DNA of 37,127 nt from CAZKCI01 sp964551475. GTDB lineage: Bacteria > Auribacterota > Erginobacteria > Erginobacterales > CAZKCI01. The stretch spans positions 1 to 37,127 of the forward strand of contig CAZKCI010000106.1 of the NCBI GenBank assembly GCA_964551475.1, in the 5' to 3' direction. The notes below the pieces were generated by a model. That model was given only the letters and a program-made list of their open reading frames with translations, ran no database searches and was not told where the DNA came from. Shown here piece after piece: positions 25,601 through 32,283 of this stretch. The stretch's first letter is position 1. The number at the start of each line of letters is the position of its first letter. Position numbers and translations under genes: made by a program.

Positions 25601-25865
25601 CCCTCCCGACAACCGCGACGGCGCCGGCCAGAGCCCAGGCGCCGATGATTCCGACGGCGCTGGGGAAGGCGCAGAGCCGGATGAAATAACCGTACCCGAC
25701 GACGGCGGTCACGCACAACGAGAGGGCGAAGGCGGCGATCAAGCCGGGGATCGGATGCAAAGCGCGGGCCGGACGCCGGAGGAGGGTGAGCACGGCGCAG
25801 CCGGGCAGAAGAAACACGGCGGCGAAAGCCGCGGACGAGAGACACGCCTCACGAAAGTACTGCAT
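22665..25865 (-). CDS. Large polytopic membrane protein, GT-C-like, with periplasmic C-terminal domain (paralogue B)
   Basis: A 1066-aa paralogue of the 2974-6144 product. About a dozen helices occupy residues 1-560, with Y-L-D-H-I-F-H-I-A-G-I-R-K-I in the first large loop. The soluble half ends in the same beta-rich module (G-C-L-V-F-G-P-Y, Q-P-W-V-A, D-V-S-C, D-I-A-L-P-F, N-D-R). The two proteins share order and length throughout, so they arose by whole-gene duplication and now flank the glycan cluster about 16 kb apart. The start at 25865 (M-Q-Y-F-R-E) has GAGG 9 nt upstream; the longest reading begins with TTG at 25919. Function is inferred to be extracytoplasmic glycan assembly. Confidence 0.75.
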   Translation of the reverse strand: MQYFREACLSSAAFAAVFLLPGCAVLTLLRRPARALHPIPGLIAAFALSLCVTAVVGYGYFIRLCAFPSAVGIIGAWALAGAVAVVGRGFESRRRWKRAVAVFRDPLVAIGAAIFALSLILVMAKREYIYLDHIFHIAGIRKIAASSYYWPFQTWARYQFPPILPYRYPLLHFSVAAVCRLSRLDPIVVSGAVPAGFFLISTGVSYTLALLLSSSKRFALGTAACFCLIFCFIYRCRLWAEILLPRNFSDAILLPLLLSLYLLLLRQKARRAFFPVVVFSILAAAQLAIHGSHLIYFMLIAVFYAVLSRIMLKQRIALQPVLCAIALLLVLAAPLALGMSELVKTSSAREMYEIDKAYFLNRRARINGNSIERLGRTDHVIVKPSIVFNQFAWLGWLYAFFLLFRKRIPPVDVYCLAIALCLLLVQFNPLAIYILAPALSFPGVYRMFILMPVPIVVARLGVSLYEGLFRRRGSGGYLPGKFPPALLAASAAVAFLYPKLIVPAFQRYFPPIQLWVMPAVAFGMIAVFIVRLLRHTFPPFETGEQPCPGRIFRPAHLVFILALLAPHLLYVIRNTVRGEFSFFRPSVSLLRDSPTIGYLNQHCPGRPVFLADNPPSTNMLPTYADIFLLQGWISASPSLERFARERGAVEAQIFAAPPGQAPDYASIVSDRGRYELLADRHVRYLLFSDIRKQSALFREYTASPYFQTVWQEGNSAIMSVLARPPGTGPASEEQARILEEYDLDYAESFFPALVWYPDDRRVLRNPPGCWLQPPGIVERLIASRERLDRLGIEIVPTEFPSEITVSCGGEERTFAFADLSPQRWTFAPAALPEFLRRICGEEYYLYGLRASSGEGRKFFIRMYVTEDQIERRISGSRPFPLRLPAPGVREALENDEAFAGWFRSYFRDDPSWWLEKYSRLFECEALCRRTGREESDPSASGRAVRRYDPLRDRPGCLVFGPYAFLPAQPWVATFRLKVPGRAAGPGPIVVLDVSCDGGKTILAQRVVTRSDVSASEEYSDIALPFVNDRPANRLEFRIAAVGNAPLACDRIQVCPDIKTWFRTKID

Positions 25866-26003
25866 GGGAACCATCCTCGGCGATATCACCGGCCGCGGCG
25901 CGGCATTCCTCTTCCCCAACCGGCGCGACGGAAGGGGAATCGGGATGAGCCCGCGACCGTCATCCGCGCGGCGCCGGCGGAGGCATAGGCCAGGGTTCCC
26001 TTT

Positions 26004-27053
26004 CTACAGCTCCCGGGGCGAGGGATGGTATCCCCGCACCCACCACCAAGCCCCCTGCACGACGCCCAGGGCCCACGCCAGTTTAGTCAGGAACTCGAAC
26101 GGCAGCATCAGGATATACTTGGCGCCCTTTTTCATCGACCAGATCGTCATCGGGAGGTGGCTGGCCAGCGCCAGGCCGGTCAAGACGAGGAAGGGCGCGG
26201 GATGCCAGGGGAGCAGGGAGAGGGAGAGCAAAGCGAGAAAATGCAGAATCAGCTTGAGATACTCGGCCGCGTTTTCCCGGTTATTGGTGAGCTTGCGCGC
26301 CCGCGGGCGGTTGTCGGCGGACCTCCGCGAGCGGCAGAGATAGAGAAACTTGGCCCGGGCGGTTTGGAAGTGCCGCCGGAGATGACCCCCGAGGCTGTCG
26401 CGGAAGTAATGCCCGACCCGGACGTCCCGGAGCAATTTGATCGTGTAGCCGGCGTCCGCCACCCGGTAGGCAAAATCCGTGTCCTCGACCAGGGGGACCA
26501 TCTCATCGAAATAGCCGCTCTGATCGAAAATCTTCCTCTTGATCGCGAAGCAATACCCCCAGAAGAAGTCGGGCTCGTCCAGCTTACGGACGAAATATTC
26601 ATAACCACGGAAGATCAGGGCGGCCACCAGGTTGTCCGGGTTGCTGATATCCCACCAGGACATGACCGCCCCCAGCTTCTCGTCGGCCAGCAGGGGCATG
26701 ACCAGCCGGCGGATCAGATCCTTGGGAACCTTGAGATCGGAGTCCATGGTGATGATGATCTCGCCCCGGGCGGCCTTGACCGCGCGGTTCCGGGCGGCGG
26801 AGATGCCGTGGTGGGGGCCGGTCAGCAAGGTGACCGGATAGCGCCGGATGACTTCGGGCGTGTTGTCGGTGGACCCGTCGTCGACCACGATCACCTCGTA
26901 ATCGGGATAATCCTGGGGGAGGAGGCTTTCCAGGCATTCCCCGATCATCCGAGCGTTGTTGTAGATCGGGGTGATCACCGTAACCTTGGGCAGGCCGGCC
27001 CGAGCTGGCTCCGCCGATCCGACGATCGGCCTGCTGCTGTCGTTGCGGTTCAT
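26004..27053 (-). CDS. Glycosyltransferase family 2 with C-terminal membrane helices
   Basis: A 349-aa GT-A protein. V-I-T-P-I-Y-N-N starts the nucleotide-binding fold, V-V-D-D-G-S-T-D-N-T and T-M-D-S-D hold the sugar-nucleotide and metal-binding residues, and E-D-T-D-F-A-Y-R is the acceptor-side base motif. Two hydrophobic segments near residues 265-320 anchor it to the membrane. It is the first gene of the 26004-20792 minus-strand group. The ATG at 27053 is chosen because the fold begins 22 residues later; the longer frame from 27197 runs through the heptamer repeat upstream and is not credible as protein. Confidence 0.85.
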   Translation of the reverse strand: MNRNDSSRPIVGSAEPARAGLPKVTVITPIYNNARMIGECLESLLPQDYPDYEVIVVDDGSTDNTPEVIRRYPVTLLTGPHHGISAARNRAVKAARGEIIITMDSDLKVPKDLIRRLVMPLLADEKLGAVMSWWDISNPDNLVAALIFRGYEYFVRKLDEPDFFWGYCFAIKRKIFDQSGYFDEMVPLVEDTDFAYRVADAGYTIKLLRDVRVGHYFRDSLGGHLRRHFQTARAKFLYLCRSRRSADNRPRARKLTNNRENAAEYLKLILHFLALLSLSLLPWHPAPFLVLTGLALASHLPMTIWSMKKGAKYILMLPFEFLTKLAWALGVVQGAWWWVRGYHPSPREL

Positions 27054-27125
27054 CGCTGTGCCAATCCTTTCACCGTGACTCGATGAGTATCGATGCGGGG
27101 ATTCTAACCACCCTGCTTTCCCGAC

Positions 27126-27174
27126 GCCAGCAGAAAACTGCAGGCCGAAAACTGCAGGCCGAAAATCCCGCCGG
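27126..27174. repeat. Heptamer/14-mer repeat in the divergent gap
   Basis: The 14-bp unit GAAAACTGCAGGCC occurs twice in direct tandem (27133-27160), followed by GAAAATC and CCGCCGG and preceded by GCCAGCA, all in register of 7. It lies between the divergent GT2 and BMP lipoprotein genes and could overlap their promoters. Only a TAGAAT-like -10 for the GT2 side (27101-27106) is visible nearby. Confidence 0.8.
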
Positions 27175-27232
27175 GCACGAGGTGACGATTGGGGCAAGCT
27201 TTTTCTGGCGGCCTCCCGGCCGTTGTGGTTGA

Positions 27233-28321
27233 ATGTTGCCGATGAGGCGCCACCCCAGAGCCCTTCTTTTGGTTGGCCTTGTCCTGGCCGCTCTCCTCTC
27301 CTCCTGCCGGCCGCCGCCGGAACAGGAGCGCGCGCCGGGGATCCGGGTCGGCCTGGTCTTCGACGTGGGCGGTCTCGGCGACAAGTCCTTCAACGACGCG
27401 GCCTACCTGGGGTTGCTCGAGGCGCAGCAGAAGCTCCAGGCGGAGATCGTCTATCTCGAGCCGGCCGAGGTGGCCGACCGCGAGGCGGGGCTGCGGCGCC
27501 TGGCCCAGTCCGGCTTCGACCTGATGTTCGGGATCGGCTTCATCTTCACCGACGACCTGGCCGTTCTCGCCCGCGAGTACCCCGCCCAGAAGTTCGCCGG
27601 CGTCGACTACACGATTTCCTACGACGAGCAGGGCCGCCCCATCCCCCCGCCCGAGAACCTCTCCGCGCTCAAGTTCAAGGAGGAGGAGGGCTCCTGCCTG
27701 ATCGGCGCGATCTGCGCGCTCACCAGCAAGACGGGGAAGATCGGCTTCCTCGGGGGGATGGACATCCCCCTGATCCACAAGTTCGAGACCGGCTTCAAGT
27801 TCGGCGCGAAGCTGGTGAAGCCCGGGATCGAGATCCTCACCGCCTACGCCGGCGTCACGCCGGAGGCCTTCAAGGACCCGGCCAAGGGGAAGGAGCTTTC
27901 CCTGGGGATGTACGACAGCGGGGCGGACATCATCTACCACGCCTCGGGCTCCACGGGGCTGGGTCTCTTCGAGGCCGCCGAGATCAAGGACCGGCTCGCG
28001 GTAGGCGTGGACGCCGACCAATGGGACGAGATGCCGGGGCACATTCTGACCAGCATGATCAAGCGGGTGGACGTGGCGGTCTTCAGCACCGTCCGCGACT
28101 GCCAGCAGGGCGTCTTTAAGGGAGGCATCCGGGACCTGGGGCTCAAGGAGGACAGCGTCGGCTACGTCTACAACGACCAGAACCGCGGTCTCATCCCGGC
28201 CGGCGTGATCGAGCGCGTGGAGGAGATCAAGCGGCGGATCGTCGGCGGCGAACTCGCCGTCCCGGACACCGAGGATGAGCTGGAGAAGCTTCTCCAGGTT
28301 GCCCGACCGCTGAACCGTTGA
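27233..28321 (+). CDS. BMP/PnrA-family substrate-binding lipoprotein of an ABC importer
   Basis: A 362-aa protein. The N-terminus is a lipoprotein signal ending in L-L-S-S-C. The mature part has G-L-V-F-D-V-G-G-L-G-D-K-S-F-N-D, the start signature of basic membrane protein/PnrA (TmpC) nucleoside-binding lipoproteins, and later G-V-D-A-D-Q of the ligand pocket. These proteins capture purine nucleosides or related ligands for the ABC importer encoded just downstream. An in-frame ATG at 27242 is an alternative start. The last codons and the TGA stop (P-L-N-R) lie in TGAACC words of an intergenic array. Confidence 0.9.
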   Translation: MLPMRRHPRALLLVGLVLAALLSSCRPPPEQERAPGIRVGLVFDVGGLGDKSFNDAAYLGLLEAQQKLQAEIVYLEPAEVADREAGLRRLAQSGFDLMFGIGFIFTDDLAVLAREYPAQKFAGVDYTISYDEQGRPIPPPENLSALKFKEEEGSCLIGAICALTSKTGKIGFLGGMDIPLIHKFETGFKFGAKLVKPGIEILTAYAGVTPEAFKDPAKGKELSLGMYDSGADIIYHASGSTGLGLFEAAEIKDRLAVGVDADQWDEMPGHILTSMIKRVDVAVFSTVRDCQQGVFKGGIRDLGLKEDSVGYVYNDQNRGLIPAGVIERVEEIKRRIVGGELAVPDTEDELEKLLQVARPLNR

Positions 28322-28335
28322 ACCTTAGTTGAACC
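28311..28335. repeat. TGAACC word array at the end of the BMP lipoprotein gene
   Basis: Words TGAACCGT, TGAACCT, a short TAGT break and TGAACC. The second word supplies the TGA stop of the lipoprotein gene. The same words in the same order form the 3' arm of the hairpin at 36034-36118. Confidence 0.8.
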
Positions 28336-28351
28336 AGGATAGATCCGAAAA

Positions 28352-29902
28352 ATGATCGATCCCTCTCCGACACTCAAAGCGTCGCCGGATTTGGCCGTGG
28401 AGATGCGGGGGATCACCAAGCGCTTCCCCCGGGTGCTCGCCAACGACGCCGTCGACTTCAGCGTTCTCGCCGGCGAGGCCCATGCCCTGGTCGGCGAAAA
28501 CGGGGCGGGCAAATCCACGCTGATGCGGATCCTCTACGGCCTCTGCCCGCCCGACCAGGGGGAGATCCGGATCGGCGGGAAGCGGATGGAGCGGCTCACC
28601 CCCCACCGGGCGATCGAGCGCGGTGTGGGCATGGTCCATCAGCACTTCATGCTGGTTCCGCCGCTCACGGTGGCCGAGAACATCGTGCTCGGGCGGGAGT
28701 TCGTCCGCGGAGGCGTCTTCCTGGACGCCGCCCGGGCGGTCGAAGAGGTCGCGAAACTGGCCGACCGTTTCAACCTCAAGGTCGATCCCTCTGCCCGCGT
28801 CTGGTCGCTCTCCGTGGGGCAGCAGCAGCGCGTGGAGATCCTCAAGGTGCTCTTCCGGGGCGCCGGGATCCTGATCCTGGACGAGCCCACCGCCGTCCTC
28901 ACACCCGCCGAAACCGACGAGCTTTTCTCCACCCTCAACGCGCTGAAAAAGGAGGGGAAGACCGTCATCTTCATCACCCATAAGCTGAGAGAGGTGATCG
29001 ACTTCTCCGACCGGGTCAGCGTCATGCGCAAGGGCAGAATGGTGGGGACCTGCCGGACCGCCGCGACCAACCCCCGGGAGATCGCGCGCCGGATGGTCGG
29101 GCGGGAGGTGATCCTGGAGGTCAGCAAGCCCCCCGCGCGCCCCGGGAAGAAGATCCTTTCCGTGGAGAACCTTTCGGCCCGTGACCGCCGGGGATTGCCC
29201 GCGGTGAAAAACCTCTCCTTCTCCGTCCACGCCGGCGAAATCGTGGGTATCGCCGGCGTGGAAGGAAACGGCCAGACCGAGCTCCTGGAGGCGATCGCCG
29301 GCCTGCGCCCGGCCGCCTCGGGGAAAATCCTCATCTCCGGCCGCGAGGTCTCCGCCCTTTCTCCCGGCGAACGCTTCCAAGCCGGCCTGGCCCATATCCC
29401 CGAGGATCGCCTGGCCCGGGGGCTGATACTCGATTACTCCATCGCCGACAACCTGGTCCTCGGGAAACACGCCCGTCCTCCTTTCGCCCGTTTCCTGAGA
29501 AGGGACTATCGCCGGATCGAGAAGAACGCGCTCGCACAGATCCGGGATTTCGACATCCGCCCCCCCGCCCCCGCTCTCCCCGTCCGCAACCTCTCGGGGG
29601 GGAACCAGCAGAAGATCATCCTGGCCCGGGAGATCTCCCGCCCGGCCGCTCTCCTGATCGCCGCCCAGCCCACCCGCGGCGTGGACATCGGAGCGATCGA
29701 GTTCATCCACTCCCGGATCGTCGCCGCCCGCGAACGGGGGCTCGCGGTCCTGCTGGTCTCCGCGGAGCTCAGCGAGGTAATGTCGCTCTCCGACCGGATA
29801 CTCGTTCTCTACGAAGGAGAAATCGCCGGGGAGGCGCGGGCGGGCGAAATGACGGAGGCGGAGATCGGGGCGATGATGACCGGAGCGGGGGGGAAACAGT
29901 GA
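28352..29902 (+). CDS. ABC importer ATP-binding protein with two nucleotide-binding domains (nucleoside/simple sugar type)
   Basis: A 516-aa double ATPase. Domain 1: Walker A G-E-N-G-A-G-K-S-T (48-56), signature L-S-V-G-Q (153-157), Walker B I-L-I-L-D-E (173-178), switch His in F-I-T-H-K. Domain 2 has the degenerate Walker A G-V-E-G-N-G-Q-T-E usual in this family, signature L-S-G-G-N-Q-Q-K and A-A-Q-P-T-R-G-V-D in place of a standard Walker B. This layout is shared by MglA/RbsA and the YufO/NupA/BmpB nucleoside importers. It energises the two permeases encoded after it. The TGA stop is inside the first word of the next array. Confidence 0.92.
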   Translation: MIDPSPTLKASPDLAVEMRGITKRFPRVLANDAVDFSVLAGEAHALVGENGAGKSTLMRILYGLCPPDQGEIRIGGKRMERLTPHRAIERGVGMVHQHFMLVPPLTVAENIVLGREFVRGGVFLDAARAVEEVAKLADRFNLKVDPSARVWSLSVGQQQRVEILKVLFRGAGILILDEPTAVLTPAETDELFSTLNALKKEGKTVIFITHKLREVIDFSDRVSVMRKGRMVGTCRTAATNPREIARRMVGREVILEVSKPPARPGKKILSVENLSARDRRGLPAVKNLSFSVHAGEIVGIAGVEGNGQTELLEAIAGLRPAASGKILISGREVSALSPGERFQAGLAHIPEDRLARGLILDYSIADNLVLGKHARPPFARFLRRDYRRIEKNALAQIRDFDIRPPAPALPVRNLSGGNQQKIILAREISRPAALLIAAQPTRGVDIGAIEFIHSRIVAARERGLAVLLVSAELSEVMSLSDRILVLYEGEIAGEARAGEMTEAEIGAMMTGAGGKQ

Positions 29903-29953
29903 TCAGTAATCAGTGATCTGCAATCGGTGATCGGGTTTCCGCGATCGGCAAAC
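29898..29953. repeat. Heptamer word array (8 units) between ATPase and permease genes
   Basis: Eight 7-nt words in strict register; examples are AGTGATC (twice), AGTAATC and GGTGATC. Later units drift (GGGTTTC, CGCGATC, GGCAAAC). The first unit contains the ATPase TGA stop and the last ends 4 nt before the permease start. Confidence 0.9.
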
Positions 29954-29957
29954 AGAC

Positions 29958-31046
29958 GTGAAAAGCGCAAAAAACATTCTGTCCGCGGCTCTCCTGGCGG
30001 CGGGACCGCCCGTAGTGGCGCTGGCCGCATCGCTCGCCGTGGGAGGCCTCTTCATCCTCCTCATCGGCGAGAACCCCCTGCGCGTCTACTCCCTTCTCTT
30101 CCGGGAGACCTTCGGCTGGTTCGACGGGTTGCGTTTCCACCCCAACTGGTACGGCCTGGGCCAGGTCGTCTTCAAGGCCACCACGCTGATCTTCACCGGC
30201 CTCTCCGTGGCCTTCGCCTTCCGGGCGGGCCTCTTCAACATCGGAGGCGAAGGGCAGATCTACGTCGGCGCCTTCGCCATGGCCTGGGTCGGCTTCACCT
30301 TCACCTCGCTCCCGTCCTGGATTCTCGTGCCCTTGAGCCTCCTGGCCGGGATGCTGGGGGGCGCCCTCTGGGGGGCGATACCGGGCCTCCTCAAGGCCCG
30401 CCGCGGCGTCCACGAGGTGATCAACACCATCATGCTCAACTTCATCGCCTACGCCCTGATCGGCTACCTGGTGACCGGCGTCTTCGCCGTCCCCGCCACC
30501 GTCCACACGCCGGAGATCGCCGCCGCCGCCCGCCTCTCCCGCCTGAGCGCTTTCCACGACGCCTTCGCCGGCTCGCTCGCCAACTCCTCCTTCTTCCTCG
30601 CCCTTCTCGCCTGCGCCGCCGTCTGGTATCTCCTCTGGCGCACGGCGAGCGGCTACGGCCTGAGGGCTGTCGGATTGAGCCCCGGCGCGGCGGAGTACGG
30701 CGGGATCAGCGTGGCCAGGAACACGGTCCTGGCCATGGCCCTGAGCGGAGCGCTCGCCGGCCTGGGGGGGAGCAACTTCGTCCTGGGCTACAAGCACTAT
30801 TTCGAGGAGGGATTCTCCTTCGGCCAGGGCTTCATGGGGATCGCGGTGGCGCTCCTGGGGAGAAACCACCCCCTGGGCGTGGTCTTCGCTTCCATCCTCT
30901 TCGCCGCCCTGAGCGAGGGCGGCTTCGCCATCAACATCCTCGTCCCCAAGGAGCTGGTCAACGTCCTGCAGGCGATCATCATCATCCTGGTGGTGGTGAC
31001 CGCCTCGGTCTTTGGGAACTGGGCCCGGAAAAGACAAAAACCGTGA
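29958..31046 (+). CDS. ABC importer permease 1 (BPD_transp_2 family)
   Basis: A 362-aa integral membrane protein with about nine to ten helices. F-R-A-G-L-F-N-I-G-G-E-G-Q-I-Y-V-G is the hallmark of the branched-chain/ribose/nucleoside permease family, and G-V-H-E-V-I-N-T-I-M-L-N-F-I follows, as in YufP/NupB-type permeases. It pairs with the second permease to form the channel. The first codon is GTG (G-T-G-A-A-A-A-G), directly after the heptamer array. It ends R-Q-K-P with its TGA in the next array. Confidence 0.9.
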   Translation: MKSAKNILSAALLAAGPPVVALAASLAVGGLFILLIGENPLRVYSLLFRETFGWFDGLRFHPNWYGLGQVVFKATTLIFTGLSVAFAFRAGLFNIGGEGQIYVGAFAMAWVGFTFTSLPSWILVPLSLLAGMLGGALWGAIPGLLKARRGVHEVINTIMLNFIAYALIGYLVTGVFAVPATVHTPEIAAAARLSRLSAFHDAFAGSLANSSFFLALLACAAVWYLLWRTASGYGLRAVGLSPGAAEYGGISVARNTVLAMALSGALAGLGGSNFVLGYKHYFEEGFSFGQGFMGIAVALLGRNHPLGVVFASILFAALSEGGFAINILVPKELVNVLQAIIIILVVVTASVFGNWARKRQKP

Positions 31047-31076
31047 TCGGTAATCGATAATCGGGAACCGCGGGCG
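31042..31076. repeat. Heptamer word array (5 units) between the two permease genes
   Basis: Words CGTGATC, GGTAATC and GATAATC followed by degenerate GGGAACC and GCGGGCG. Same word family as the array at 29898-29953. The first word contains the TGA stop of permease 1. Confidence 0.85.
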
Positions 31077-31101
31077 GCGGGAGTTCGCCCTTGGATACGC
31101 C

Positions 31102-32061
31102 ATGATGCTCGAAATCTTCTCCCTGGTGATGCTCGCCCAGACCATCCGGATCTCCATCCCCTATATCCTGGCGGCGGTGGGTGGGACCTTCTCCGAACGC
31201 TCCGGCGTGATCAACATCGCGCTGGAGGGGCTGATGCTGAACGGCGCTTTCGCGGCCGTGGTCGCCGTCTACTTCACCGGGGACCCCTGGCTGGGCGTGA
31301 TCGCCGCGGTCCTGGGCGGGATCCTCACCGCGGCCGTCCACGCGCTGGTCACCATCCGCTACCGGGCGAACCAGATCATCAGCGGCGTGGCGATCAACCT
31401 TCTCGCCTTCGGCCTGACCAAGTTCTTCCTGAAAATGATCTTCGGTTCCTCCAGCAACTCGGCGCGGATCGCGGGGATCGGGAACTGGACGCTGCTCGCT
31501 GTCCGCCCAGCGACGGCGGACGCGGGATGGCTCCAGTCCCAGGCCGCCCAGTTTCCGGTCCTGGTCAACGACCTCCTGGGTAACCCGCTGGTCCTCCTGA
31601 CCATCGCCCTGGTCGCTTTCTCCCACATCCTGGCCTTCAAAACCCGCTTCGGCCTGCGCCTGAAGGCGGTGGGCGAGCATCCGGAAGCGGCCGACACGCT
31701 CGGGATCAACGTCAACCGGCTGCGCTACGCCGGGGTTCTCTTGAGCGGGGCCTGCGCCGGGCTGGGGGGCGCCTGGCTCGCCCTCGACGCCCATTCCTTC
31801 ACCGCCGGGATGACGGGGGGGCGCGGCTACATCGCCCTGGCCGCCATGATCTTCGGGAAGTGGACACCGGGGGGAGCTACCGCCGCCTGCCTTCTCTTCG
31901 GCTTCGCCGAAGCCCTTCAGTACGCCCTTCAGCGCTCGGGGCTCGACCTCCCCTCCCAGTTCATCGCCATGATCCCCTACCTGGTGACGATGATCGCGCT
32001 CGCCGGTTTCGTGGGGAAGGCCTACCCCCCGGCGGCACTCGGGAAACCCTACGAAAAATAG
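31102..32061 (+). CDS. ABC importer permease 2 (BPD_transp_2 family)
   Basis: A 319-aa membrane protein with about eight helices. It starts with a helix leading into G-G-T-F-S-E-R-S-G-V-I-N-I-A-L-E-G-L-M-L, the family signature of YufQ/NupC-type permeases, and has the conserved G-E-H-P-E-A-A-D-T-L-G-I cytoplasmic coupling loop that contacts the ATPase. It completes the importer (binding lipoprotein, double ATPase, two permeases). A second ATG at 31105 is an equivalent start. Two hairpin repeats lie between its stop and the convergent lpxA and may act as terminators. Confidence 0.9.
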   Translation: MMLEIFSLVMLAQTIRISIPYILAAVGGTFSERSGVINIALEGLMLNGAFAAVVAVYFTGDPWLGVIAAVLGGILTAAVHALVTIRYRANQIISGVAINLLAFGLTKFFLKMIFGSSSNSARIAGIGNWTLLAVRPATADAGWLQSQAAQFPVLVNDLLGNPLVLLTIALVAFSHILAFKTRFGLRLKAVGEHPEAADTLGINVNRLRYAGVLLSGACAGLGGAWLALDAHSFTAGMTGGRGYIALAAMIFGKWTPGGATAACLLFGFAEALQYALQRSGLDLPSQFIAMIPYLVTMIALAGFVGKAYPPAALGKPYEK

Positions 32062-32086
32062 CGACCTCTTCCTTAAGAACTGCGAA

Positions 32087-32167
32087 GAGCATAGGGCATA
32101 GAGCAAAGAGCGGATCGGCCAAGCCGGCCGGGCTCTCTGCGCTATGCCCTATGCTCTATGCGCAAAG
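32087..32167. repeat. Heptamer hairpin (GAGCATA words) between permease 2 and lpxA
   Basis: The 5' arm has 7-nt words GAGCATA, GGGCATA and GAGCAAA. A GC-rich core (about 32112-32131, with CGGCC and GCCGGCC) follows. The 3' arm has the reverse-complement words in register of 7, such as CGCTATG, CCCTATG and CTCTATG. The inner 23 nt of the arms pair with 2 mismatches. There is no T-run, so it is not a classical terminator, though it may stop or stabilise transcripts. Confidence 0.9.
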
Positions 32168-32182
32168 TTGAAGGTTTAGTCA

Positions 32183-32283
32183 ATGGGCAAGGGTTAGGTG
32201 TGGCATGGCCGTGCCGGCGGGCCGCACCATTGACCTCACCCATTTAAGAGACCACTATCCTTGCCCTTACCCATTTCCTGGCT
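32183..32283. repeat. Second copy of the hairpin repeat family found beside the four-helix-bundle gene
   Basis: It contains GGGTTAGGTG, a GC-rich palindromic core, GCACCATT, then ACCTCACCCAT and CCTTGCCCTTACCCAT, in the same order as the unit at 17257-17340 (GGGTTAGGTG, core, ACACCATTAACC, TTACCCAT, CCCTAACCCAT). The 3' end of lpxA, including its last 12 codons, lies inside this repeat. Confidence 0.8.

Noticed and set aside
28325..31157. Long antisense open frames across the ABC importer genes
   Set aside because: Low-complexity translations mirroring strongly supported ATPase and permease genes.
32087..32167. Classical rho-independent terminator
   Set aside because: A long stem is present but there is no T-tract on either strand and the arms are periodic words; described as a repeat instead.
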